64,000 bases of DNA, taken from positions 186,001-250,000 of the forward strand of contig NZ_AP018498.1 of assembly GCF_003569745.1 (NCBI RefSeq), in the 5' to 3' direction. The stretch is from Altererythrobacter sp. B11 (GTDB taxonomy: Bacteria > Pseudomonadota > Alphaproteobacteria > Sphingomonadales > Sphingomonadaceae). Position numbers and translations under genes: made by a program. The notes below the pieces were generated by a model. That model did not search any database and was not told where the DNA came from. It was given only the letters and a program-made list of their open reading frames with translations. Positions 16,398 through 25,528 of the stretch are shown here, piece by piece (the first letter of the stretch is position 1; each line of letters begins with the position of its first letter).

Positions 16398-17443
16398 GCC
16401 GCGTCGCGCAGCGGGGCCCCGATCGCCTCGGCTACGCTGCGCCCAACCGCAGCGGCCAGCATCGGCGGGACCGCGTTGCCAACCTGGCGCCATTGCTGCT
16501 CGATCGTGCCCGCAAGATCGAAGCTGTCCGGGAACGTCTGGAGCCGCTTGATCTCGCTGATCCGGAGGATCCGGTTCTGCCAATGGAACGGCCCCATGTT
16601 GTTCGAGCGCCGCGCCTGGATCGTCCAGGAGGGCATGTCGGGGCTGAGCTTCAGCAGGAACGACCAGTAGCGGCCGCGCCACTTGAACCGGGGGCTCGGG
16701 TGCCCGCGCTTCTCGGTGAAGTAGAGATAGTTGTCGCCGGGAGGGATTTGGCGAAGCAGACCGTGATGCTGGCCGCCCGCGAAATGCCCTTCGTCGGAGG
16801 CGTTCTCCTCGGTGTCGAGATCGGCAAGCACCGCCCCAGCAGTGACCCAGGGCAGCAGGCTGGACTCAGGATCGCTGGAGTGGGTGGGGCTAGGCAACTC
16901 CACGTTGCCGTCGAGCGCGCCGACCACGAAGCAGCGCTCGCGGATCTGCGGCACGCCAAAGTTTGCAGCGTTGAGCACGTCGGTCGAGACCTTGTAGCCG
17001 AGCTTCTCGGCGCGCGCGATGATCGTCTCCAGCGCGTCGGCGTGGACCTTGTAGGCCAGGCCCTTCACATTCTCGAGGATGAAGGCGCGCGGGCGCACCC
17101 AGTCGAGCATGCGCAGATAACCGTTGATCGTCTCCCACCCATTGGGGTCATCGAGCGCGCGCGGCTTGTCCTTGCGGTAGAAGCGGCTCTTGGAGAAGGG
17201 AGGGCAAGGCGGCCCGCCAGCAACCAGGTCGATCTCGCCGATGCTGCCGCCAAGCGCGTCGGCCACATCCGCGCGGGTCAAGGCGCCAATCCGTCCGCCA
17301 AGGAACGGCGTTGCAGGAAAGTTGCGGCGCCAGGTCTCGGCGCAAAGCCGCTCGAGATCCGACGCGAGGACGGTCCGGAAGCCGGCCTCATGGAGCCCGA
17401 GATCCAGGCCGCCGCAGCCGCTGAACAAGCTGATGCTACGCAA
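16394..17443 (-). CDS. DNA (cytosine-5) methyltransferase 1
   Basis: A 349-aa C5-cytosine methylase. Motif I SISLFSGCGGLDLGLH sits at the N-terminus, motif IV GGPPCPPFSKS with the catalytic Cys near residue 80, motif VI ENVKG near 124, motif VIII QIRER near 166-170, and motif X GNAVPP near 329. The long frame opens far upstream, but TTG 17443, preceded by GTAGAGGGGG, gives the normal start just before motif I and 13 nt after the upstream methylase. The target sequence cannot be read. It makes 5-methylcytosine for host protection. Confidence 0.93.
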   Translation of the reverse strand: MRSISLFSGCGGLDLGLHEAGFRTVLASDLERLCAETWRRNFPATPFLGGRIGALTRADVADALGGSIGEIDLVAGGPPCPPFSKSRFYRKDKPRALDDPNGWETINGYLRMLDWVRPRAFILENVKGLAYKVHADALETIIARAEKLGYKVSTDVLNAANFGVPQIRERCFVVGALDGNVELPSPTHSSDPESSLLPWVTAGAVLADLDTEENASDEGHFAGGQHHGLLRQIPPGDNYLYFTEKRGHPSPRFKWRGRYWSFLLKLSPDMPSWTIQARRSNNMGPFHWQNRILRISEIKRLQTFPDSFDLAGTIEQQWRQVGNAVPPMLAAAVGRSVAEAIGAPLRDAA

Positions 17444-17456
17444 TGCTATTCCCCCT

Positions 17457-18632
17457 CTACCGGTCAACCGTGGCGAGCACCGCCTCAACCATGCGCCGCG
17501 CAAGCGGCGGCGGCACCGCGTTGCCCATCTGCCGGACCTTGTCGCGCCGGCTTCCAACAAGATTGTAGCCTTCCGGGAAGCCCTGCAGAGCCGCCATCTC
17601 GACCGTGCGCAAGCGCCGGCTGTTCCAATGGAAGGGTCCTGTCCAGGGCCCCGGCGAGGCGGCGATGGTCCAGGAGGGCCGATCCGGTGACAGCTTCAGC
17701 AGGAAGTTCCAGAAGCGCGTCTCGGTTACGAAGGTGGGGTCGGGATGGCCTGCCCAGGCTGTATGCGCCTTGTAGTTCCAGCCCGGCGGCACCGTGCGCA
17801 GATGCTCGGCCCAGCGGCCCGTGACAAGCTCCTCCGGCTCGAAGAACTGCGGCCGGTCAAAGCCTTGCAGCGCCTCGCCTGCGGTGAGCGCCGGCTTGCG
17901 TCCCGCCTCATCCTTGAGCGTGTGTGTGGGCTCCGGCGCGGCGGGGGCGCCGCTCTTGGCGCCCAGCAGGAACACACGCTCGCGAGTCTGGGCGACGCCA
18001 TGCTCTGCGGCGTTCGCGGTGACCTGCGTCACCGAATAGCCCGCCGCCTCCGCGGCGTGCCGAAAGCCATCCAGCACAGGCCGGTTGCGTGGATGCTTGA
18101 TGCTGGGGACATTCTCGAACACGAAGCCGTCAGCGTTCGATTCGAAGATCAGCCGCCAGAACTCCTCGACCAGCGTGCGGCGCGCGTCCGGTCGCGCCTC
18201 GGTTGGCGCAGGCGGCCGGTCCATCGCGATGCCCGCAGCGCGCGCGCGCCGATAGCGCGACTCCTCGCCGTCCTCGACCCAATAGGCTGCCTTGGAGAAG
18301 GGCTGGCACGGCGCCCCGCCAACCACGATCAGCGGATCTCCGGGGGCAAGACGGGCAGCTTGGCGAAGGTCCAGGCCCGTGATCGCTGCGACATCGCCTT
18401 CGATCACCGCGCCGTGATAGCGCTCATTAGCGCACATCGTCCTGCATGCGACCGGGTCAAGCTCGACGCAGGCGCGCACCTCGCAGCCGGCATCGGTCGC
18501 GCCGATGCTCAGGCCGCCGGCGCCGGCGAAGAGGTCGATCACAGGCATGCGGGCCTTGCCGCGTCCCAGCGAGGCGGCAGCGCTGCCCCCAGCCTCGACG
18601 CCGGGCTGGGCCAGGGTTTCGACGAGAGCCAT
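17457..18632 (-). CDS. DNA (cytosine-5) methyltransferase 2
   Basis: A 391-aa C5-cytosine methylase: motif I VIDLFAGAGGLSIGA (about 31), motif IV GGAPCQPFSKA with Cys 109, motif VI FENVPS (about 173), TRERVF for motif VIII, and GNAVPPP near the end. It differs clearly from methylase 1, so the pair are unlikely to be recent duplicates and may have different targets or modify the two strands of an asymmetric site. A start at the internal ATG 18548 is possible. The upstream ribbon-helix-helix stop is only 2 nt away, so it shares that operon. Confidence 0.93.
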   Translation of the reverse strand: MALVETLAQPGVEAGGSAAASLGRGKARMPVIDLFAGAGGLSIGATDAGCEVRACVELDPVACRTMCANERYHGAVIEGDVAAITGLDLRQAARLAPGDPLIVVGGAPCQPFSKAAYWVEDGEESRYRRARAAGIAMDRPPAPTEARPDARRTLVEEFWRLIFESNADGFVFENVPSIKHPRNRPVLDGFRHAAEAAGYSVTQVTANAAEHGVAQTRERVFLLGAKSGAPAAPEPTHTLKDEAGRKPALTAGEALQGFDRPQFFEPEELVTGRWAEHLRTVPPGWNYKAHTAWAGHPDPTFVTETRFWNFLLKLSPDRPSWTIAASPGPWTGPFHWNSRRLRTVEMAALQGFPEGYNLVGSRRDKVRQMGNAVPPPLARRMVEAVLATVDR

Positions 18633-18634
18633 GG

Positions 18635-18826
18635 CTAGCGCCGCCGCGCGAAATCGAGCGGCAGCTGAGCTTCGCGGCCCTGCTCAACCAGCTGGTCGAC
18701 CGCATAGCGGACCAGCCAGGCGACGCTGACCTTATGCTTGGCTGCGAGTTCCTTGAGCGCCTGCTCCTGGGCCCGGCTTAGCGAGGCTGTCACTCGGACC
18801 ACGCCTTCCTCTGCAATGATCGCCAC
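18635..18826 (-). CDS. Small ribbon-helix-helix DNA-binding protein
   Basis: A protein of about 63 aa with GVVRVTASLSRAQEQALKELA followed by AAKHKVSVAWLVRYAVDQLVEQ, the beta-strand and two-helix pattern of CopG/Arc-type RHH regulators. GTG 18826 is chosen because GCGGAGAAG stands just before it; the frame extends upstream to a TTG. Placed directly before the methylases and after two dyads (18837-18882), it is a good candidate autoregulator of the R-M operon, acting like a controller protein. Function is inferred from fold and position. Confidence 0.75.
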   Translation of the reverse strand: MAIIAEEGVVRVTASLSRAQEQALKELAAKHKVSVAWLVRYAVDQLVEQGREAQLPLDFARRR

Positions 18827-18836
18827 TGACTTCTCC

Positions 18837-18882
18837 GCTGCACTTTGCAGCATTCTTCTGCACCATGACTCAGAGTGGTGCA
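18837..18882 (-). promoter_or_regulatory. Two adjacent dyads: candidate operator of the RHH-methylase operon
   Basis: gctgca-ctt-tgcagc (18837-18851) and tgcacca-N10-tggtgca (18859-18882) are both exact inverted repeats, directly upstream of the RHH start and between it and vsr. Sites of this size suit RHH dimers. Autoregulation is inferred. Confidence 0.6.
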
Positions 18883-18901
18883 AGAGCAGAACATAACAGG
18901 A

Positions 18902-19303
18902 TCAAATAAACTTGAGCAGCCTTGCGTCAAGCTCCGCATCGTGGCCAAGCTCGCATTCCCAGATAATGAGGAGGCGCCAGCCTAGTGCACCAAGCGCTTC
19001 CGCCGTCGCGCGATCCCGAACAACATTTCGCTCAAGCTTGGGCAGCCAATAGTCCTGCCGCGTGCGCGGCTTGGTCGCGTGCCGGCAGCCGGGATGCTGA
19101 TGCCAGAAGCATCCGTGCACCTGAATCGCCGCTCGATGCCTGGGCAGGACAATGTCGGGCGTGCCGGGAAGATCGCGCCGATGCAGCCGGAAGCGGAAGC
19201 CGAGCGCATGGAGCCGGCGCCGAACCCGCATTTCCGGCTTGGTGTCTTTCTTGCGGATCGCCCGCATCGTGCTCGAGCGGGCGGGGCTAGGTGGCTCGTC
19301 CAT
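18902..19303 (-). CDS. vsr: Very short patch repair endonuclease (Vsr)
   Basis: A 133-aa Vsr protein. It nicks T:G mismatches produced when 5-methylcytosine deaminates, protecting the genome from C-to-T change at methylase sites. The family core is visible: MRAIRKKDTKPEMRVRRRLH, LPGTPDIVLPRHRAAIQVHG, CFWHQHPGCRHA and TRQDYWLPKLERNVVRD. The catalytic Asp is that in TPDIVL, and the HQH region carries zinc and active-site residues. ATG 19303 (MDEPPSPARSS) has GAAAGCGGG upstream. It is the first gene of the minus-strand R-M operon. Confidence 0.95.
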   Translation of the reverse strand: MDEPPSPARSSTMRAIRKKDTKPEMRVRRRLHALGFRFRLHRRDLPGTPDIVLPRHRAAIQVHGCFWHQHPGCRHATKPRTRQDYWLPKLERNVVRDRATAEALGALGWRLLIIWECELGHDAELDARLLKFI

Positions 19304-19419
19304 CCCGCTTTCTACCGCATTGCGACCCGCGAGCGAAGCGGGGCTGCAGCTGCCATGGGCTCCGCGCTCGACACCGGCCTTGATCGAGCTAGTAATGCTT
19401 GCGGGATGACGGAGGGCAC

Positions 19420-21198
19420 ATGGCAACCATCGAATCGAATGACGAAACCGTCGCGGATGTGCTCAAGTCATTCTACGTCGTTCCAGACTATCAGCGCGAG
19501 TATGTCTGGGAGGAATCCCAGGTCGATCAGCTGCTGCGTGACATCAGGACCGAGCAGCTTGAGGGAGGCGACGCAGAGTATTTCATTGGGTCGATCGTTG
19601 TCTGCCCACGGCCGGATGGCGCCTTTGACCTGATTGATGGCCAGCAGCGCACGACCACGCTGTTCGTCACGCTATGCGCTATCCGTGACCGGCTGGCGAC
19701 GCTGGGCGAGACCCAGGTCGCAAGCATATCAAAGCTGATTGCCGATACAGCGGTCGATGCGGAGGGCAACGACGTCTTCCGCGCGCGGCTCGACCCGCAA
19801 TATTCCGATGCGGGCGATGTTTTCCAGAAGCTGCAGGACGGCGAGGTGCCGCCAGTAGCAGGCACCCGCTCGATGCGGAACGTAGCGATAGCCTATGCGA
19901 CTGCGCTTCGGTTCCTGGAGGAGGAGCTAGGAGCAGATCCGCAGGCCGTCCGCAAGTTCTACGGCTATCTTGCCGGCAAGGTGAAGCTGATACGAATCCG
20001 CACCGACAGCTTGGCCCGGGCGCTCAAGATATTCGAGACAATCAACGATCGCGGCGTCGGCCTCGATGCGATGGACCTGCTCAAGAACCTCCTCTTCATC
20101 CGGACAGCGCCGGCCGAGTTCGAGAAGCTCAAGAATCGCTGGAAGGCGCTGACCGATGCGCTCTACGACGCGGGTGAGAAGCCGCTCCGGTTCCTGCGTT
20201 ACTATATCTTTGCCACCTACGGCGTGACCAAGCTGCGCGAGGATGAGCTCTATGCGTGGCTGAGCGCTAATGACGCCAAGGTTGGCTATGGCAAGGATCC
20301 GCTCGGCTTTGTGGATCGGCTGGCCGGTGCGCTGGCGAGCTACCTCCATTTCCTCGACGGGCTAGGCACGGACGGCAAGCTGCACCCGCGGGTGCAGGCG
20401 ATCTCGCTGCTCGCTGGTCGAGCGACCCGTCAGCATCTCATCCTGCTGCTAGCTGCCCGCAAGCTTCCTGCGGACATCTTCGACGCGCTGTGCCGCGACG
20501 TCGAATCCCTGCTGGTGACCTATCTTGTGACCCGAACCACGAGCCGCGAGTTCGAGGCGCTTTTCCCGGAATGGGCAGTGCGGGTCGCGGCGGTCGCCAG
20601 CTTGGAGGAATATCGAGCCTTCGCGTCGGCGACGCTGGTCGCGCGGCGGCGCGACCTGGCAGCGCGCTTCCATCGTGAGATGGCGTCGCTCAATGGCGCG
20701 AGCCTCAGGCAGTACCAGCTGCGCTACCTGCTCGCGAAGCTGACCCAGCATGTTGATCTCCTCGCCTACGGTGCGGAGAGCGAAGGATGCCGCTGGCTGT
20801 CGCGCTACACGGATGGCTCGAACATCCATATCGAGCACATCCTTCCCCAGACTCCCGATGATCCCGTTCGCGTTGAATTCGGTGAGGGGGCGGACGATTA
20901 TGATCTCCTCTGGAGCATCGGGAACCTTGCGCTGGCTGAGCGATCGATCAACAGCTGGCTGGGACGGCGGCCTTTCTCGGAGAAGCGCCCGGTCTACCCC
21001 AAGTCGCAGCTGCTGCTGACCCGCGCCATTGCCGAGCAGCCCGGGATCGGAAATACTGCGATCGATCGGGCGGTGGCCGCCATGAAGCCGTTTGAGACCT
21101 GGAGCCGTGGCGATGTCATACAGCGGTCGCGGTGGCTGGCCGATCTTGCGATGGAGGTCTGGGACCTGCCCATGCCACCGGCTGCATCGGCGGCTTGA
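19420..21198 (+). CDS. DUF262/DUF1524 (GmrSD-like) protein
   Basis: A 592-aa protein. The N-terminal DUF262 domain has YQREYVWEESQVDQLL and the nucleotide-binding motif DLIDGQQRTTTLFV (about 71-84). The C-terminal DUF1524 has the HNH-like core IHIEHILPQTPDD (about 470) and SIGNLALAERSINSWLG. GmrSD enzymes are type IV nucleases that cut modified phage DNA, and SspE-like relatives sense phosphorothioate. Which trigger applies here is unknown. ATG 19420 follows GGAGGGCAC. It reads away from vsr and converges on the PLD gene 7 bp downstream. Confidence 0.9.
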   Translation: MATIESNDETVADVLKSFYVVPDYQREYVWEESQVDQLLRDIRTEQLEGGDAEYFIGSIVVCPRPDGAFDLIDGQQRTTTLFVTLCAIRDRLATLGETQVASISKLIADTAVDAEGNDVFRARLDPQYSDAGDVFQKLQDGEVPPVAGTRSMRNVAIAYATALRFLEEELGADPQAVRKFYGYLAGKVKLIRIRTDSLARALKIFETINDRGVGLDAMDLLKNLLFIRTAPAEFEKLKNRWKALTDALYDAGEKPLRFLRYYIFATYGVTKLREDELYAWLSANDAKVGYGKDPLGFVDRLAGALASYLHFLDGLGTDGKLHPRVQAISLLAGRATRQHLILLLAARKLPADIFDALCRDVESLLVTYLVTRTTSREFEALFPEWAVRVAAVASLEEYRAFASATLVARRRDLAARFHREMASLNGASLRQYQLRYLLAKLTQHVDLLAYGAESEGCRWLSRYTDGSNIHIEHILPQTPDDPVRVEFGEGADDYDLLWSIGNLALAERSINSWLGRRPFSEKRPVYPKSQLLLTRAIAEQPGIGNTAIDRAVAAMKPFETWSRGDVIQRSRWLADLAMEVWDLPMPPAASAA

Positions 21199-21205
21199 GA
21201 GCGAG

Positions 21206-22267
21206 CTAGCCGTCCAGCTCCAGCCGCCCAAGCAGCGCAGCCAGCTTCTCGGGTGTCTCAAGCAGCCTATGGCCGTCCCCCTCGACATGCGCGTGCAGCG
21301 CGCGCAACTTTGAGGCATCGGCAGCCGCCATCGCAGCTGTTCCGTGCGCTAGCCCGAGCGATCGTCGCAGCGCTCCCTCCTTGCGAGCAAGGACCATCCC
21401 TTCGGTTCCGTCGATGATCACCGCATGAGCTCGCTCATAGAACCAGTAGGTGAGCCCGCCTCGGCCGCCGAGATGGGCGCAGATGAAGCGGCGCGGCCAC
21501 GCATCGACATCAGCCGCGCCCCACTCGCTGAATACGTCGCTGACGCTCCATCGCTTGATCGCGCTGCGCTCTTGGCGAGACAGGAGCCGCTCCGGGCGCG
21601 CATTATCCTCTGCAATCAGCGCTTTGGCGGTGTCGTCGCGATGATTGATCGTCGATGTGCCTCTGCTGAGGACAAAGCCCACGCCGCGGAAGCGCGCTGG
21701 GTCGGCGGCCATAGCATCGAGCAGTGAGAGCGGGTTCCTTGCACGAGTCACCCTAGCCGGGGGACTCGGTGGGCGCCAGCTGCTCTGGGCAAGCGCAATA
21801 GCATTGTCATCGACCTGCCTTGACCTGCGCCAAAGCTGCTCGAACCAGCGCTCGCCTTCGGCGAAGGCTGAACTCCCAGAGGCGTGAAGCGTGCCTGCCT
21901 CGTGCAGCCATGCAGGCTTATCGAAGCCGACACCTCCGCCCGAAGCGTTGGCGGAGCAGGCGACCATCCCGAGATCCGATAGATAGATCTTGGCGTGGAG
22001 CCCATCGACGCACCGCAGCTTGCGATTGCCTGGCGCGCCCAGGTCGATGAGCGCTTGCGGGTTGGTACCGCCGAGCGAGACATCACAGATGATGCGAGCA
22101 TCGCTTGGCAGTCCTGCCGTGCTGACCAGGCTTTCGGATCCCTTGCCCCAGAAGGCCACCGCGCATCGAGCTTTCCGGCCGCCTGCGACGCGCCGGATCG
22201 CTGCGCTGAGCTTCGCGCCGCTGAGGAAGCAGGGCTCACCTGAATCCGCAGCTGCCTTCCTTGCCAT
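21206..22267 (-). CDS. Phospholipase D-like protein with one HKD motif
   Basis: A 353-aa protein. The PLD motif is seen as GLHAKIYLSDLGMVACSANAS (about residues 86-105), with His, Lys and the following Ser/Asn of the HKD signature; one copy only, so it should act as a dimer. The rest lacks a motif I recognise. PLD proteins of this kind appear in DISARM (DrmC) and other defence loci. ATG 22267 has a GCGAGGAC upstream; the frame extends to 22348. It converges on DUF262 and diverges from the next gene. Confidence 0.78.
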   Translation of the reverse strand: MARKAAADSGEPCFLSGAKLSAAIRRVAGGRKARCAVAFWGKGSESLVSTAGLPSDARIICDVSLGGTNPQALIDLGAPGNRKLRCVDGLHAKIYLSDLGMVACSANASGGGVGFDKPAWLHEAGTLHASGSSAFAEGERWFEQLWRRSRQVDDNAIALAQSSWRPPSPPARVTRARNPLSLLDAMAADPARFRGVGFVLSRGTSTINHRDDTAKALIAEDNARPERLLSRQERSAIKRWSVSDVFSEWGAADVDAWPRRFICAHLGGRGGLTYWFYERAHAVIIDGTEGMVLARKEGALRRSLGLAHGTAAMAAADASKLRALHAHVEGDGHRLLETPEKLAALLGRLELDG

Positions 22268-22435
22268 ACTGGTCCTCGCTCCGCCCGTGTGCCGTCCGCG
22301 GCAAGGGGTCATCATACGATTCAGGGAAGCTTTACTTACTGAAGTCAAGAACTTGGTGCCTGCGTATTCGCTGATTCTTTTGGTTGCACCAGTGGAGAAC
22401 TTGCCCGACGATGGTCTCTTGAGGGGAGGGCAAGC
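22268..22435. promoter_or_regulatory. Divergent intergenic region between PLD and the three-gene operon
   Basis: A 168-bp gap, locally more AT-rich around 22311-22395. Probably carries promoters for both directions. I cannot fix -35/-10 boxes with confidence. The end has a strong GGGGAGGG before the TTG at 22436. Confidence 0.4.
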
Positions 22436-25400
22436 TTGAGCAGCACGCGCGCAGCGGCGCTAGATCGCTACCGGCAGTGGAATGGCGCAATCTACACGAC
22501 GCTGTTTGGCGAACCGCGCGCCCAGGCGCCTGCCTATCTCTATCTCGAGCCCGAGCTCCTGGCGCAGGCGGCGGTTTCCGCGGAGGTGCCGCAGGAGAAT
22601 GCGCGATCTGAGCTGATCGGCGCAGTTCGTGGCGCGCTTGGCTGGGACCGGGTGGACAACCCGTTCCTCTGGCACCTCAGCGAGGCCGAGGCCTGGGCAG
22701 ATGAGGGCATGCGGGACGCGCCGCCCTTTCTTGCGCTGCTCGCAGTGCTTGTGCTCGGCGCCGAGGCGATGGTCAGCGATGCCGAGCACGCGGCCCATAA
22801 CTATTATGACCGGCTCCTTGGGCTGCTGGAGGCCGATGATTCGCTAGGCGCCCGCATCCGCCGCGGATTCAAGGACACGGTTGAGCTCTGGCTGCTGCTC
22901 AATGACTGGCTTGCCCAATGGGATGGGGAGCTTGGCCTGCCCTCAGCCCAGATCACCGACCGCCGCGTCAATATCGGCTACCCGATCTCGCAGGCGCTGG
23001 TCAGCGCCCAGGATCGCAAGCGCCTAGCGGGCGCCTTTGAGGACTATGGCCTAAGGCCCGGGCGCCGCATGGCGCCACTGGAGATGGAGCAATATCTGTC
23101 GCACTGGCTAGGCCATGCGAGCGCTCCCGCCAGGCTGCGGCGCGTGTGGGGCAATGACGAGGCGCGCCGTCGCGTGGTGCAGATCGCCTGCGCCGAGCTT
23201 GAGGCATGGGCTGGGCCAGACGCCGAGGAAAGCTCGGATCGCAGCACCGCAGGCCGGGTTCCGCTGCTCTGGCGTGCCGACCTGAGCGGTGGGCCGCTGC
23301 CAGCAATAGACCTCTATCTCGCATGCCAAGCCGACCCCGCTCGCGTCGAGGGACGCTACCAGATCGCCGCGCCAACCGACGCAACAGGCCGCGCCGGACT
23401 TGCCGCATGCGAGCCATCGCTGTCGGTACGCCCGATCCCCGGAACCGAGCTCTGCGGGCTCGAGCCTTGGGCCGAGCTGTCGCTTGGCGCCTTGCTCGCT
23501 GGCGCATTCACCCTCACGCGGCGCGAGATACCCGCTGCGACCTTGGCGCGCTCCTCCAACCCCATCCTGGTCCTGGCGCATGACGATCGCGATGGCCTTT
23601 GGCATGAGGTCAGCCGGGCGCAGCTGCTCGAGCGATGCATCGTGCTTGCGCATGCTGATGTGCTCACAAAGGTCGAGGCCCATCTGGGGCGCTATGCGCG
23701 CGCAGGATATAGGCAGCTGGATCACAGCCAGCTTGCTGGGTTGCCGCCTGGCTGGCGGGCGTTTCTAGATGTGGTGCTTTCCGATGCGCCCGAGGACGAA
23801 GCGGCGGGGGTCCTGGCGATACTTTCGCCGCTGCGCGCTGACGTGATCTCGATGGAAGGCGGCGTGCGCCTCGGCAGGCAGACCTGGCATGCCGACGCGC
23901 CGCCAGTAGTTGTAGCAACGCTCGCTGCCGAGAAGCGCCTGCAGCTGGCCGTTGAGCGCCGGCGCGCGCTTGATCTGGGCGGCCCTGAGCAGCTGGCGCT
24001 CGGTGAGGATATCGGGCGCACGTCTCGCTCGCTCGCTGGCACCGGCCTGCTCAGCGGCGACTATCTGGTGGGCTTGAGCGTTTCGTCCAAGGATGGCGTG
24101 CGGCTGCTCGACCAGGTGCCCCTGCGGCTCCGGACCGCAAGCTTCCCCCGCCCCGCGAGGCTCAGTTCCGCTGACGCCGCCATCCACCTGCTCGAAGATG
24201 CGCAGGGTATCGTGTCGGCCCATCATACGGAGGATGCCGGGCCTGCCGTGACCGGGGGGCTGCTCCTGGATGTGGATGACCCCGGCCATGCCGATGTCGC
24301 GCTCCGGCTGCCCGGGTCGATCCCGCCCGCCGAGCCGCTTGCCGAGAGCGCCAGCTCGCCGCCGCGACCGGACGATCGCACCTACGCCATGCCGTGCGCG
24401 GTGCTTGGCCACCACTATTGGATTGTCGACGCAGCCGAGCCGGGCGAGGATTGGCGGACGCTTAAGCATATGCGCTGCCGGGAGTGCCAGCGCGAGGAAT
24501 GGACTCGCAACCGCGGGCGCCGGCCCCGCACCACGCCGCGTGGCCAGCGGCCGCGCCATGGCATCCGGGTCCCAGAGCCGCCACGGGCGCGATTGCCTGC
24601 GCTCGAGGCCTCGGCGGCGCAGAGGCCGGCATTGGATCTCATGCTCGACGCGATGAGCTATATGGGATCCGGAAGCTGGGCGGTGCTGCGTGAGATGGCG
24701 CAAGCGCTTCAGCCGGACCAGCCTTGGCTCGCCGCGGAGGCGGCACGTGCCTTCTCGGCGCTCGGGCACATTGATGTCGTCCTTGACCCCAGGACCCAGC
24801 GGCCTGCCAGCTGGCATATGGCACCCGCGACCTTGGTTGAGACCAGCGATGGCAGCTGGGTGCTGGCCGGAGCACGGTCCGATCGGCTTCTGGACGCCAT
24901 GCTCGGCGCCAGCAGCGTTCGGACAGCGCGTGAGGGCGATGGCGAAGGTCTCACCGTGATCCGGGCCTGGCCTGCCGATGAGGATGCGCTGCTCGAGCTA
25001 GCTGCCCAGCTGGAGGCAAGCGGCGTGCTGATCGGCCTGAGCGAGCGCTTCTCCGAGCGCCTTGCCCGGCATCTCCCGCCGCTCACGGGATTGCTTCGCA
25101 GCGGTGAGCCCTTCAGGCTGGGCAGCGCTGATGTCGAGCGGCTTGACCTTCCGTCGCGGCAGTGGGCAAGCGCAAGCGAGGAGCGCGCGCCGGGCGCTTA
25201 CCGAACCCACCTCCATGGCAGGCTGCACGGCGTGATCGCTGGGGAGGATGCACCCGGCATCATGCGGGTGACCGATATGCTCAGCTCCAAGCACCTAGCC
25301 GCAGCGCAGGCTCGCGCCCCGTTGGTGGCCTATGATCGTGAGACGCAGCTGCTGACCGTCCCGATCGGGGCTGAGCTGCCGGGGCTGATCGACCGTGCAG

Positions 25401-25513
25401 CGACGCTCTGCTCCGGCGCGCCAGCCTTCATCCGGCGCGACACCTGGCTCGTCCATTATCCGTCCGTCCCCTCCTCGGTCGCTGGCCAGATCCAGCGCTG
25501 CCTTGGCCTCTAG
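22436..25513 (+). CDS. Large protein of unknown function (1025 aa), defence operon
   Basis: I do not recognise this protein. It starts at TTG 22436 behind GAGGGGAGGG. No transmembrane segment, Walker or nuclease motif is obvious. The N-terminal 200 residues look helical (ALLAVLVLGAEAMV, EDYGLRPG). A CxxC pair (MRCRECQREEW) near residue 680 is followed by a strongly basic stretch (NRGRRPRTTPRGQRPRHG), possibly nucleic-acid binding. The end carries DRAATLCSGAPAF. It is separated by 15 bp from the DUF1998 helicase, so it probably forms a complex with it. It could correspond to one of the uncharacterised Druantia subunits, but I cannot match it by sequence. Confidence 0.75.
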   Translation: MSSTRAAALDRYRQWNGAIYTTLFGEPRAQAPAYLYLEPELLAQAAVSAEVPQENARSELIGAVRGALGWDRVDNPFLWHLSEAEAWADEGMRDAPPFLALLAVLVLGAEAMVSDAEHAAHNYYDRLLGLLEADDSLGARIRRGFKDTVELWLLLNDWLAQWDGELGLPSAQITDRRVNIGYPISQALVSAQDRKRLAGAFEDYGLRPGRRMAPLEMEQYLSHWLGHASAPARLRRVWGNDEARRRVVQIACAELEAWAGPDAEESSDRSTAGRVPLLWRADLSGGPLPAIDLYLACQADPARVEGRYQIAAPTDATGRAGLAACEPSLSVRPIPGTELCGLEPWAELSLGALLAGAFTLTRREIPAATLARSSNPILVLAHDDRDGLWHEVSRAQLLERCIVLAHADVLTKVEAHLGRYARAGYRQLDHSQLAGLPPGWRAFLDVVLSDAPEDEAAGVLAILSPLRADVISMEGGVRLGRQTWHADAPPVVVATLAAEKRLQLAVERRRALDLGGPEQLALGEDIGRTSRSLAGTGLLSGDYLVGLSVSSKDGVRLLDQVPLRLRTASFPRPARLSSADAAIHLLEDAQGIVSAHHTEDAGPAVTGGLLLDVDDPGHADVALRLPGSIPPAEPLAESASSPPRPDDRTYAMPCAVLGHHYWIVDAAEPGEDWRTLKHMRCRECQREEWTRNRGRRPRTTPRGQRPRHGIRVPEPPRARLPALEASAAQRPALDLMLDAMSYMGSGSWAVLREMAQALQPDQPWLAAEAARAFSALGHIDVVLDPRTQRPASWHMAPATLVETSDGSWVLAGARSDRLLDAMLGASSVRTAREGDGEGLTVIRAWPADEDALLELAAQLEASGVLIGLSERFSERLARHLPPLTGLLRSGEPFRLGSADVERLDLPSRQWASASEERAPGAYRTHLHGRLHGVIAGEDAPGIMRVTDMLSSKHLAAAQARAPLVAYDRETQLLTVPIGAELPGLIDRAATLCSGAPAFIRRDTWLVHYPSVPSSVAGQIQRCLGL

Positions 25514-25528
25514 CCTCAAGGATTCCGA

